Source: an uncultured Solobacterium sp. (lineage in GTDB: Bacteria > Bacillota_I > Bacilli_A > Erysipelotrichales > Erysipelotrichaceae). Taken from it: a DNA stretch of 13,461 bases. Made by a program: the position numbers and the translations under genes. The stretch is taken from assembly GCA_937895985.1 (NCBI GenBank), contig CALBKL010000262.1, positions 1-13,461 of the forward strand, read 5' to 3'. The notes beneath the pieces are model-generated. The model searched no databases. It saw nothing but the letters and a program-made list of their open reading frames with translations, and was not told the origin of the DNA. Within the stretch, counting starts at the first letter, position 1, and each line of letters begins with the position of its first letter. Shown piece after piece: positions 1-6,578 of the stretch.

Positions 1-2
1 AT

Positions 3-272
3 ATTTCATTTCATGAAATAGATAATATGTGGTTTGTATTAAATATAATTGTACTTAATGAGGCTTTGGTAATTCCTGCTATTTTGCCAGTCGAGATATG
101 GCATCGGAATTATTTTCAACATTTGGGCATTTTACTTGTTGTGATTGGCGTGGCTGCACTTATTTATACAAAAACAAATATTCATCCTATTATTCAATTT
201 TTGGGTTATGCAACTGTTCTTTATACACTAGCTTATATTTCATCCATTCGTATTTTAACTAATAAAGATTAG
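3..272 (+). CDS. C-terminal part of an integral membrane protein, probable ABC-2-type permease component (5' truncated by window)
   Basis: The reading frame is open to the left edge of the window and stops with TAG at 270-272, so only the last 90 or so residues are visible. A Met at base 27 could be read as a start, but no Shine-Dalgarno sequence precedes it, so I treat it as internal to a longer protein. The visible part is very hydrophobic, with roughly three membrane segments (starting near FVLNIIVLNEALVI, then GILLVVIGVAALIY, then IIQFLGYATVLYTLAYI) and a short polar tail ending TNKD. It lies 15 bases upstream of another small membrane protein and probably belongs to the same transcript. 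A transporter membrane subunit is inferred from the neighbours. No family motif is visible in this fragment. Confidence 0.55.
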   Translation: MSFHEIDNMWFVLNIIVLNEALVIPAILPVEIWHRNYFQHLGILLVVIGVAALIYTKTNIHPIIQFLGYATVLYTLAYISSIRILTNKD

Positions 273-287
273 AAAAGGGAGAGATTT

Positions 288-869
288 ATGCAAGGTCTAT
301 ATACACTATATCGGAATCGTTTATTTAACTTCTTTAATATCATAGGTAATGCTACAATAATATTTTTCTATCTTATTCTCATGCGTATACCCAGTAGTAT
401 TACTAGAGAATACATTGGAACAATATTTTTCTTCATATTTCAGGTACAAATCATTAGTGTTTTGATTGATGAAAATTGGAATCCTATTCTACAAATTTTA
501 CCAATTCGAAAAAGTGATTACTTTGTTGCTTATGTGAAAGTTTTGCTAATATACTTCTTTCTATATTTGGTTTGTACGATATGGTTTGATACGATGATTA
601 CAAAATTGTTCTTATTATTTGTTGTTGCACCAGTAGGTTGCTTGTATTACTGCTTGCACAATTTTAAAAATATGACAGTAGTAAAATCAAATAATATGTA
701 TATTAGATATGTTGGATTCGTTATTTTTACAGTATTGTTTACATGGATTCGAAATCAACTTATATTATGTGACTCAGTAATTGTGTATGGCAATTTAGTT
801 TTTTTTGGGATTTTTGTTCTTCTTATGCTTGCATGTATGCATGAAATTCGAAAAGGGGAATCGATATGA
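288..869 (+). CDS. Small polytopic membrane protein, probable ABC-2-type permease half
   Basis: A 193-residue protein with about six predicted membrane segments (around residues 14-33, 43-62, 83-100, 105-122, 139-157 and 166-183), so it acts in the cytoplasmic membrane. The start at 288 has a good ribosome-binding site, GGGAGAG, just upstream. Between the second and third segments lies a cytosolic loop reading ILPIRKSDYFVAYVK. A Leu-Pro-(Ile/Leu) followed by basic residues and a Lys about ten residues on is typical of the loop in ABC-2 permeases thought to contact the ATPase. The next gene starts inside its stop codon (ATGA), which points to translational coupling and a partner subunit. No ATPase is visible, but one could lie upstream of the window. 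The substrate is unknown; immunity, bacteriocin export or drug efflux are possible for such proteins. The transporter assignment is inference. Confidence 0.65.
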   Translation: MQGLYTLYRNRLFNFFNIIGNATIIFFYLILMRIPSSITREYIGTIFFFIFQVQIISVLIDENWNPILQILPIRKSDYFVAYVKVLLIYFFLYLVCTIWFDTMITKLFLLFVVAPVGCLYYCLHNFKNMTVVKSNNMYIRYVGFVIFTVLFTWIRNQLILCDSVIVYGNLVFFGIFVLLMLACMHEIRKGESI

Positions 870-1414
870 AGAAATTATCATTTTATCAGGCTTATACTTT
901 AATTGGATTGATAGGATTTGCAATTGTTGTTCCGTGCTTGTATTACTTTCTTGGTGCAGAGCGTAGTTATAGTATTTTGATAGATTTATTTCCATACGGA
1001 ACAGGATATGTAGCTGGATTATTGTATCAAATGCAGTTAGATTTAAAGAATATTCCACTTTATCCACTTTCTATCAAGGAGAAAATATTACCACGCATCA
1101 AGCGTATCCTATTGGCATTGCTCAGCAGTAATATACTATATTCATTATTTTCTAACTTTCTTCATTGCTTTAATCCTATTGATCTAGAAAACCTTGTGGT
1201 ATCATTGTTGATTTTATTCGTTTTAGAAGAAACATTTTTATATCAAATTGAAAATTATAAACTATCATTGGTTTTGGCTATCTTGTTCTCTGCGGTTGTC
1301 ATTGGCTTAAGAGTTGTGATTCCTGACTTATTACAGCTTTTAATTATCGCTCTATTCCTAACTGGTTTCTGTATCTTTTGGATGTATCATCAAACTGTCA
1401 GGAAAAAATCATGA
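866..1414 (+). CDS. Small polytopic membrane protein, probable partner permease half
   Basis: A 182-residue protein with about six hydrophobic segments (near residues 9-28, 36-56, 80-100, 107-123, 131-150 and 153-174). The ATG overlaps the upstream stop by four bases (ATGA) and has AAAGGGG about 8 bases before it. Like its neighbour it has a loop between the second and third segments with a Pro-Leu-basic pattern (IPLYPLSIKEKILPRIKR), so the two look like structurally related halves of one membrane complex despite little sequence identity. A rho-independent terminator follows 3 bases after the stop, making this the last gene of the unit. I do not recognise a named family with certainty. An orphan ABC-2-like permease pair is the best reading, and the substrate cannot be told from sequence. 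Confidence 0.65.
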   Translation: MKKLSFYQAYTLIGLIGFAIVVPCLYYFLGAERSYSILIDLFPYGTGYVAGLLYQMQLDLKNIPLYPLSIKEKILPRIKRILLALLSSNILYSLFSNFLHCFNPIDLENLVVSLLILFVLEETFLYQIENYKLSLVLAILFSAVVIGLRVVIPDLLQLLIIALFLTGFCIFWMYHQTVRKKS

Positions 1415-1416
1415 GT

Positions 1417-1443
1417 AAAGGCTCCGTAAGGAGCTTTTTCTTT
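1417..1443 (+). terminator. Rho-independent terminator after the membrane-protein operon
   Basis: GCTCC at 1421-1425 pairs with GGAGC at 1430-1434 around a GTAA tetraloop. The stem is extended by a G-T pair and A-T pairs (AAAG with TTTT), and a T-rich tail runs to 1443. It lies immediately after the TGA at 1412-1414 and separates the membrane genes from rarA. Confidence 0.85.
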
Positions 1444-1463
1444 CTGAATGTAGTAATTACAAG

Positions 1464-1469
1464 TATAAT
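1464..1469 (+). promoter_or_regulatory. Probable -10 box of the rarA promoter
   Basis: A perfect TATAAT lies 25 bases before the rarA start and directly after the upstream terminator, which is where an independent promoter is expected. The -35 region near 1441-1447 is T-rich and poor (TTTCTG or TTCTGA). The ribosome-binding site AAAGGAGG at 1481-1488 follows, so the leader would be only about 18 bases. Confidence 0.6.
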
Positions 1470-1493
1470 ATGGGATAGATAAAGGAGGTTTCT

Positions 1494-2834
1494 ATGGATT
1501 TATTTGGGTATGCAAGCGAAGAGACAAAGAAAAAAGAAGAGCCTTTAGCGGCACGTATGAGACCTTCTACTTTAGAGGAAGTTGTTGGTCAGGAACATAT
1601 CATTGGCAAAGATAAATTGTTATATCGTGCAATTAAAGCGGATAAGCTTGGATCATTAATCTTTTATGGCCCTCCAGGAACGGGTAAGACAACACTAGCA
1701 CAAGTGATTGCAAATAGTACCTCTGCTGATTTCCAACAAGTCAATGCGACAATTGCAGGCAAGAAAGATCTTGAACAGGTAATTACACATGCAATTGACT
1801 TGATGTCGATGTATCAGAAGAAAACAATCTTATTTATCGATGAGATTCATCGATTTAATAAAGGGCAACAGGATTATCTATTACCATATGTGGAAGATGG
1901 CACAATTATCTTGATTGGTGCGACAACGGAGAATCCATATTTTGAAGTGAATCAAGCGTTGATTTCACGTTCTCGTATCTTCCAGTTAAAGTCACTGTCA
2001 AAAGAGAATATTATGACTCTTTTAAAGCGTGCTGCAGAAGATGCGATAAAGGGTATCGGCAAAGATAATGTTATCTTAGATGAGGAAGCTGCTGAATTTT
2101 TAGCAGAGATTTGTGATGGAGATGCACGTGCTGCGTTGAATGCGTTAGAACTTGCAGATCTTACAACAGATCGTAGTGACGATGGCTACATTCATATAAC
2201 CTTGTCGGTTGTGGAGGAATGTATTCAAAAGAAGGCAATCCGCTATGACAAAGATGGAGATAACCATTATGATACGATTTCTGCGTTTATTAAATCGATG
2301 CGTGGTTCTGATTCAGATGCGACCCTCTACTACCTTGCACGCATGTTGACGGCGGGAGAGGATGTTCGTTTTATCTCTCGTAGAATTATGATTGCGGCAG
2401 CAGAAGAATGTGGTAATGCAGATCCTAGAGCGCTACAGATTGCGGTTGATGCAGCGTTAGCGGTTGAAAGGGTAGGAATGCCAGAAGGAGCCATCATACT
2501 TGCAAATGCGGCTACTTATGTTGCCAATGCACCTAAATCGAATGCATCATCAAATGGTATTTTTATGGCAATGGATCTGGTTGAAAAAACAGGCAATCTT
2601 CCGATTCCACCATATCTAAAGGATGCTCATTACGCTGGTTCAGAGAAGTTCGGCAATGGTGTAGGGTATCAATATGCGCATGATTATCCAAATCACTATG
2701 TGAAACAACAATATCTACCAGATGCGATTAAGAATGAAAGACTATATCACTTCTCAGATGTAGCTTATGAAGCCAAGCTCCAACAATACTTTAATTCGAT
2801 TGGTAAGACTGATTATCAAAAGGAGAAAAAATAA
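1494..2834 (+). CDS. rarA: RarA/MgsA-family AAA+ ATPase, replication-associated recombination protein A
   Basis: A 446-residue, clamp-loader-like AAA+ ATPase that acts at stalled or gapped replication forks with SSB and RecA. Visible motifs are Walker A GPPGTGKTT (residues 59-67), Walker B LFIDEIHR (113-120, Asp116/Glu117), sensor 1 GATTENPYF (142-150), arginine-finger region SRSR (158-161) and sensor 2 GDAR (209-212). The C-terminal tetramerisation domain follows from about 240, with recognisable MGSDSDA-like, MLTAGED and KFGNGVGYQYAHDYP stretches. The length matches the bacterial family. The ATG at 1494 follows AAAGGAGG by five bases. Its TAA overlaps the ATG of the next gene (TAATG), implying translational coupling to a nucleotide-enzyme-like protein. 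The ATPase core resembles RuvB and DnaX, but the C-terminal domain makes RarA the firm call. Confidence 0.95.
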   Translation: MDLFGYASEETKKKEEPLAARMRPSTLEEVVGQEHIIGKDKLLYRAIKADKLGSLIFYGPPGTGKTTLAQVIANSTSADFQQVNATIAGKKDLEQVITHAIDLMSMYQKKTILFIDEIHRFNKGQQDYLLPYVEDGTIILIGATTENPYFEVNQALISRSRIFQLKSLSKENIMTLLKRAAEDAIKGIGKDNVILDEEAAEFLAEICDGDARAALNALELADLTTDRSDDGYIHITLSVVEECIQKKAIRYDKDGDNHYDTISAFIKSMRGSDSDATLYYLARMLTAGEDVRFISRRIMIAAAEECGNADPRALQIAVDAALAVERVGMPEGAIILANAATYVANAPKSNASSNGIFMAMDLVEKTGNLPIPPYLKDAHYAGSEKFGNGVGYQYAHDYPNHYVKQQYLPDAIKNERLYHFSDVAYEAKLQQYFNSIGKTDYQKEKK

Positions 2835-3172
2835 TGCAAGGGAAATACAAAGTAATTACGCTTTGTGGTAGCACACGCTTTAAAGATGAATTCATGAAAG
2901 CGCAGAAAGATTTGACGCTTGCTGGAAACATTGTAATTAACGTTGGATTATTTGGCCATAGTGGCGATCATGAAGTTTGGGAAAATATGGATGAGGGTAC
3001 TCTAACAAAGACAAAAGAGATGTTGGATGATATGCATAAACGTAAAATTGATATGGCTGATGAAATTTTTGTGATCAATGTTGGTGGCTATATCGGCTCT
3101 AGTACAAAGTCTGAAATTGAGTACGCAAAGACAACTGGCAAAGTAGTCCGTTATCTTGAAACAATGGAATAA
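2834..3172 (+). CDS. Small protein of the nucleoside 2-deoxyribosyltransferase-like fold
   Basis: A 112-residue, soluble, single-domain protein. The N-terminal strand and loop VITLCGSTRFKDEF (residues 7-20) and the C-terminal DMADEIFVINVGGYIGSSTKSEIEYA (residues 73-98) match the layout of nucleoside deoxyribosyltransferases and nucleotide N-glycosidases: a strand ending in a nucleotide-binding loop, an Asp-Glu before a strand, then Gly-Tyr-x-Gly-x-Ser and a Glu (Glu94) at the start of a helix, where the family's catalytic Glu lies. The middle segment GLFGHSGDHEVWENMDEGT is distinctive. The fold is recognised with fair confidence, but the substrate is unknown. It could cleave or transfer N-glycosidic bonds of (deoxy)nucleotides, perhaps damaged ones. 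It starts within the rarA stop codon and has AAAGGAG 8 bases upstream, so it is co-expressed with rarA. Confidence 0.75.
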   Translation: MQGKYKVITLCGSTRFKDEFMKAQKDLTLAGNIVINVGLFGHSGDHEVWENMDEGTLTKTKEMLDDMHKRKIDMADEIFVINVGGYIGSSTKSEIEYAKTTGKVVRYLETME

Positions 3173-3179
3173 AATATCT

Positions 3180-3209
3180 GAGTGCTAAATATTAGCACTC
3201 TTTATTATT
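3180..3209 (+). terminator. Hairpin terminator of the rarA operon, overlapping the lon operator
   Basis: GAGTGCTAA (3180-3188) and TTAGCACTC (3192-3200) form a perfect 9-bp stem with a 3-base loop, followed by the T-rich stretch TTTATTATT. It begins 8 bases after the preceding stop codon. The tail is interrupted by A residues, so termination may be partial. The 3' arm doubles as the left arm of the CIRCE element. Confidence 0.65.
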
Positions 3210-3218
3210 AAGTGCTAA
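3192..3218 (+). promoter_or_regulatory. CIRCE element (HrcA repressor operator) upstream of lon
   Basis: TTAGCACTC (3192-3200), a 9-base spacer, then AAGTGCTAA (3210-3218). The CIRCE consensus is TTAGCACTC, nine bases, GAGTGCTAA; here the left arm is perfect and the right arm differs at one base (A for G). CIRCE is the binding site of HrcA, the heat-shock repressor that usually controls groESL and dnaK. Here it lies 33 bases upstream of the lon start and covers the predicted promoter, so lon is probably derepressed when GroEL is titrated by unfolded protein. Confidence 0.88.
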
Positions 3219-3221
3219 AAT
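3192..3221 (+). promoter_or_regulatory. Predicted lon promoter embedded in the CIRCE element
   Basis: An extended -10, TGC-TAAAAT (TAAAAT at 3216-3221), has TTAGCA at 3192-3197 as a 4-of-6 -35 match with an 18-base spacer. Both elements lie within the CIRCE arms, so bound HrcA would block RNA polymerase directly. The transcript would start near 3228, followed by the ribosome-binding site AAGGAGG at 3236-3242, nine bases before the lon ATG. Confidence 0.6.
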
Positions 3222-3251
3222 ACTTCTATACTCATAAGGAGGTATACAACA

Positions 3252-5561
3252 ATGGCAATTATCGTTCCGATTTATAACACGGTATTATTACCAGACACAA
3301 ATATTTACCTGACCAGTGATAGCTATAAAAATGCGACTGGACAGGAACCTGCTGTAGGTGATCGAATCATCTTTGCGATTGAAAAGAAGGCATTATCTAC
3401 AGATGAATTTCATCCTGAAAACTTTTATCCATTAAGTGTATCAGGAACTATTACAGAAGTTAGTAACAGTGGTTTTGTGGTAATCAAGACAGAATCACGT
3501 ATCAATATTGAAGATATCGTTGTACATAGTGATAAGACTTTAGAAGTTTTATCCATCATCCGTAAACCGATGACCAATGATTTAGATCCAATCGATGAAA
3601 AGAAGCGGGTTGACCAACTTAAGAGTGCACTTGTGAAGGCAACTGCGAACTATCAATGGGCTCTGGGTGCACGTAATTTCATCTCTCAATTAAAGGGGAT
3701 GGAGGATATCATCAGTGCCATGGCACAGTGGCTAAACATTACGGATGAAGAAAAGTATGCATTACTTGAAGAAAATCTTCGCTCCAATCTATTAAATAAG
3801 ATTGAACAGTATATCTATGAATATACAGAGATAACGGATGTAACTAATGAAGCTTCAGCTGCACAAGAAAATGACAATAAGAAAGCCTATCGTGAGATGG
3901 CTATCAAGAAACAAATCGAATATCTTCAAAAGGAACTCGATGACATGCATCCAGAGAATGTGACAGATATCCGAAAGATGGAGATGAAGATTCAATCATC
4001 TGGCATGAATGAAACTGCACGTCGTGAAGCTGACAAGGTTTTAAGTCGTCTAAAACAAGAAGGTAGTAACTCTCCAGAGTATGGTAATCTTTACAACTAT
4101 CTAGATTTTTTAACAAGTATCAGTTGGAAGAAAGAGCGTACAAAGAAGATTGACTTTCAAGCTGCAGAGAAGATTTTGGATGAAGATCACTACGGTCTAA
4201 AGAAAGTAAAAGAGCGTATCTTACAACAGATTGCGGTCATGGATCTTAATAAGCGCCAGTCTGGTTCAATTCTTTTATTTGTCGGTGCTCCAGGTACTGG
4301 TAAGACAAGTATTGGCCGCTCCATCGCAAATGCACTCAAGCGTAAGTATGTACGAGTTGCTTTAGGTGGTGTAAGGGATGAAGCAGATATTCGTGGTCAT
4401 CGTCGTACCTATATCGGTGCAATGCCAGGAAGAATTATGGATGGTATTCAGAAAGCTGGCACATCTAATCCTGTAATGGTACTCGATGAAATCGATAAGT
4501 TGAGTATGTCTTACAATGGTGATCCTGCAAGTGCACTTTTAGAAGTTCTTGATCCTGAACAGAACAATACCTTTACAGATCACTATATGAATGTTCCGTA
4601 TGATCTTTCTGATGTACTCTTTATCTGTACCGCAAATACATTGGATTCTATCCCTGAACCGTTACTAAACCGTATGGAAGTGATTGACTTCCAAGGTTAT
4701 ACAGCAAGTGAAAAGTACCAGATTGCGCAAAGACATTTGATTCCAAAAGCAATTGAGAAGATGGGCATTCCAAATGAACAGTTAGAATTTAGTGAGGATG
4801 CGATACGTTCAATCATTGCGGATTATACGATGGAGGGTGGTGTACGTGGACTCAAGAAGAGAATTGATTCTGTATGCCGTGCGATTGCAGTTAAACTTGC
4901 AAGAGGTCATCAAGAAAAGATTGTCATTCAGGCAAGTGATTTACCAACACTGCTAGATATGAAACCACTTCACCATGAAAAACTCACAGTTCAAAAGAAT
5001 CCTGGTATTGTAACAGGTCTTGCATGGACTGCAAGTGGTGGTGAAATTCTCTTTGTCGAAACCCTACTAACAAAGGGTAGTGGACAGTTAATTGTGACTG
5101 GACAGCTTGGGGATGTGATGAAGGAGTCTGTACGGATTGCATTATCTCTTGTGAAATCGAAATTCCCAGAAGCAGATAAGATTTTAAAGACACATGATAT
5201 TCATATCCATGTTCCACAGGGTGCTGTTAAAAAAGATGGACCTTCTGCAGGTATCACTTTAACAACTGCTTTAGCATCACTGATTACAAAGAAAAAGGTT
5301 TCTCCACTGATCGCAATGACAGGAGAGGTATCCTTACGTGGTGGTGTGATGCCAATTGGTGGTTTGCCTGAAAAACTGATGGCAGCTGCTAGAGCTGGTG
5401 TTAAGACGGTTTATATTCCAAAAGAGAATGAAGATGACCTAAAGGATATCGCACCAGAAGTGAAAGAAAAGTTAACGATCATTCCAGTTGAGCAGGTAGA
5501 TGAAGTCTTAAAGGCGGCTGGTATTCTTGCGAAAACAACAAGAAACTCAAAGCAAAAATAG
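3252..5561 (+). CDS. lon: ATP-dependent protease LonA
   Basis: A 769-residue soluble AAA+ serine protease that unfolds and degrades misfolded and regulatory proteins in the cytoplasm as a hexamer. Order of parts: N-terminal substrate-binding domain (about 1-190) and helical/coiled-coil segment (about 200-270); AAA+ module with Walker A GAPGTGKT (345-352) and Walker B VMVLDEID (408-415), and GVRDEADIRGHRRTYIGA between them; C-terminal protease domain with catalytic Ser665 in KDGPSAG and Lys708 in GGLPEKL. The Ser-Lys distance of 43 residues is the same as in E. coli Lon (679 and 722). Length is normal for the family. The N-terminal domain is divergent: the usual Pro-Leu-Arg-x-x-Val-x-Phe-Pro opening reads VPIYNTVLLPDT. 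It is a single-gene unit with its own CIRCE-controlled promoter and terminator. Absence of membrane segments and presence of the long N-domain exclude LonB. Confidence 0.97.
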   Translation: MAIIVPIYNTVLLPDTNIYLTSDSYKNATGQEPAVGDRIIFAIEKKALSTDEFHPENFYPLSVSGTITEVSNSGFVVIKTESRINIEDIVVHSDKTLEVLSIIRKPMTNDLDPIDEKKRVDQLKSALVKATANYQWALGARNFISQLKGMEDIISAMAQWLNITDEEKYALLEENLRSNLLNKIEQYIYEYTEITDVTNEASAAQENDNKKAYREMAIKKQIEYLQKELDDMHPENVTDIRKMEMKIQSSGMNETARREADKVLSRLKQEGSNSPEYGNLYNYLDFLTSISWKKERTKKIDFQAAEKILDEDHYGLKKVKERILQQIAVMDLNKRQSGSILLFVGAPGTGKTSIGRSIANALKRKYVRVALGGVRDEADIRGHRRTYIGAMPGRIMDGIQKAGTSNPVMVLDEIDKLSMSYNGDPASALLEVLDPEQNNTFTDHYMNVPYDLSDVLFICTANTLDSIPEPLLNRMEVIDFQGYTASEKYQIAQRHLIPKAIEKMGIPNEQLEFSEDAIRSIIADYTMEGGVRGLKKRIDSVCRAIAVKLARGHQEKIVIQASDLPTLLDMKPLHHEKLTVQKNPGIVTGLAWTASGGEILFVETLLTKGSGQLIVTGQLGDVMKESVRIALSLVKSKFPEADKILKTHDIHIHVPQGAVKKDGPSAGITLTTALASLITKKKVSPLIAMTGEVSLRGGVMPIGGLPEKLMAAARAGVKTVYIPKENEDDLKDIAPEVKEKLTIIPVEQVDEVLKAAGILAKTTRNSKQK

Positions 5562-5586
5562 GCCGAATCAGCTCGTGATTTGTTAC

Positions 5587-5616
5587 AAAAGTCGGTGAAT
5601 TGTACCGACTTTTTTT
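5587..5616 (+). terminator. Rho-independent terminator after lon
   Basis: AAAAGTCGGT (5587-5596) pairs with ACCGACTTTT (5604-5613) around a 7-base loop, giving a 10-bp stem followed by a run of seven T in all. It stands 25 bases after the lon TAG. Confidence 0.92.
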
Positions 5617-5644
5617 CATTTGCGTGAAACATTCGTGAATTGCT

Positions 5645-5673
5645 TTGCGTAGAAAGAAATGAATATTTATAAT
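5645..5673 (+). promoter_or_regulatory. Promoter of the degV-family gene
   Basis: A perfect TATAAT at 5668-5673 has TTGCGT at 5645-5650 as a partial -35 with an ideal 17-base spacer. It lies between the lon terminator and the gene. AGGAGGT at 5692-5698 is the ribosome-binding site, with a rather short 4-base gap to the ATG. The preceding bases contain two direct copies of TTTGCGT (5619-5625 and 5644-5650), the second overlapping the -35. Confidence 0.7.
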
Positions 5674-5702
5674 GCATGTAGCTTAAAAAGCAGGAGGTCA
5701 CG

Positions 5703-6542
5703 ATGAAGTATAGAATTGTATCAGATTCATCTTCTAACGTATTTCACATGGAAGATATTGACTATAGAACAGTTCCTCTAAAGGTTATTATGAATGAGGG
5801 AGAGTTCTTTGATGATGAACGCACGAATGTAGAGCGTTTCTTATCCGTACTCAAACATACGAAGGGAAAAACATCCACTTCATGTCCAAATGCCTATGAA
5901 TGGGCAAGTTCATTTGATGGTGCCGATACGATTTTTGCGGTAACAGTTACAGGTGGATTATCCGGTTGTTATTCTGCAGCGATGCAGGGTAGATCACTCT
6001 TCTTGGAAGAACATCCAGAAGCGAATATTTACGTCATTGACTCATTATCCGTAGGACCGGAAATTCTATTAATTATTGAAAAGTTAAAGGAGTTAATTGC
6101 GCAGGGATTAAGTTTTAGTGAAATCTGTGATGCGATTAATGAATATAAGAAACATACACACTTATTATTTAATATCGCAAACTTAGACAATTTAGCGCGT
6201 AATGGTCGTGTAAGTCCAGCAATTGCGAAATTATCTGGATTATTGGGTATTCGTTGTGTCGGTAAGGCATCTGATCAAGGTACACTTGAAATCTTGCATA
6301 AGTGTCGTGGTGAAAAGAAGGCCACAAATAAGATTTTTGAGGAGATGATTGCACAGCGTTATAACGGAAAGAAAGTTCATATTGCTCACTGCAATAATGA
6401 ATCTATGGCAAATGATTTAAAGAATTTAATTCTACAGTCTTTCCCAGAAGCGAAGGTTGATATGATTCCATGTACCATTGTGTGTTCATACTATGTATCA
6501 GACCAGGGTCTGATTATTGGATTTGAAGATAGTGATTGTTAA
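5703..6542 (+). CDS. DegV/FakB-family fatty-acid-binding protein (divergent C-terminal motif)
   Basis: A 279-residue soluble protein of the DegV (EDD fold) family. Members such as FakB bind a fatty acid and present it to the kinase FakA, giving acyl-phosphate for phospholipid synthesis. Seen here: the N-terminal strand YRIVSDSSS (3-11), the ligand-site motif TSTSCP (57-62, where Thr59 matches the carboxylate-binding Thr), GGLSGCYSAA (84-93, Ser87), DSLSVG (113-118), and LDNLARNGRVS (161-171) containing the conserved Arg169. The usual C-terminal signature Gly-Thr-His-x-Gly-Pro-Gly is missing: the equivalent stretch reads CSYYVSDQGLIIGF, so the His that contacts the fatty-acid carboxylate in FakB appears replaced by Tyr264. 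Either this is a subgroup with another ligand mode or a protein with altered acyl preference. No fakA is nearby. Family membership is firm; the ligand is inferred. Confidence 0.9.
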   Translation: MKYRIVSDSSSNVFHMEDIDYRTVPLKVIMNEGEFFDDERTNVERFLSVLKHTKGKTSTSCPNAYEWASSFDGADTIFAVTVTGGLSGCYSAAMQGRSLFLEEHPEANIYVIDSLSVGPEILLIIEKLKELIAQGLSFSEICDAINEYKKHTHLLFNIANLDNLARNGRVSPAIAKLSGLLGIRCVGKASDQGTLEILHKCRGEKKATNKIFEEMIAQRYNGKKVHIAHCNNESMANDLKNLILQSFPEAKVDMIPCTIVCSYYVSDQGLIIGFEDSDC

Positions 6543-6544
6543 AC

Positions 6545-6578
6545 AAAAAGCCGCAATCTTGGTTGATTGTGGCTTTTT
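6545..6578. terminator. Bidirectional terminator between the convergent degV-family and esterase genes
   Basis: A long stem with arms 6545-6558 and 6565-6578 (AAAAAGCC-G-CAATC against GATTG-T-GGCTTTTT, one G-T pair) around a 6-base loop. The A run on one side and T run on the other make it work in both directions. On the minus strand the esterase stop codon (6577-6579) lies at the base of the stem. Confidence 0.9.

Noticed and set aside
8..19. 12-base palindrome ATTTCATGAAAT at the left edge
   Set aside because: It lies within the open frame of the truncated membrane protein and is A/T-rich; chance is sufficient.
27..272. Complete 81-residue membrane protein starting at the ATG at 27
   Set aside because: No ribosome-binding site precedes the ATG and the frame is open to the window edge, so a truncated longer protein is more likely.
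795..1067. Minus-strand reading frame across the junction of the two membrane-protein genes
   Set aside because: It lies antisense to two overlapping genes with good starts, and its product has no recognisable pattern.
3180..3200. First half-site pair read as a second CIRCE element
   Set aside because: The arms are in the reverse order and only three bases apart, so it does not fit an HrcA site; a hairpin terminator explains it better.
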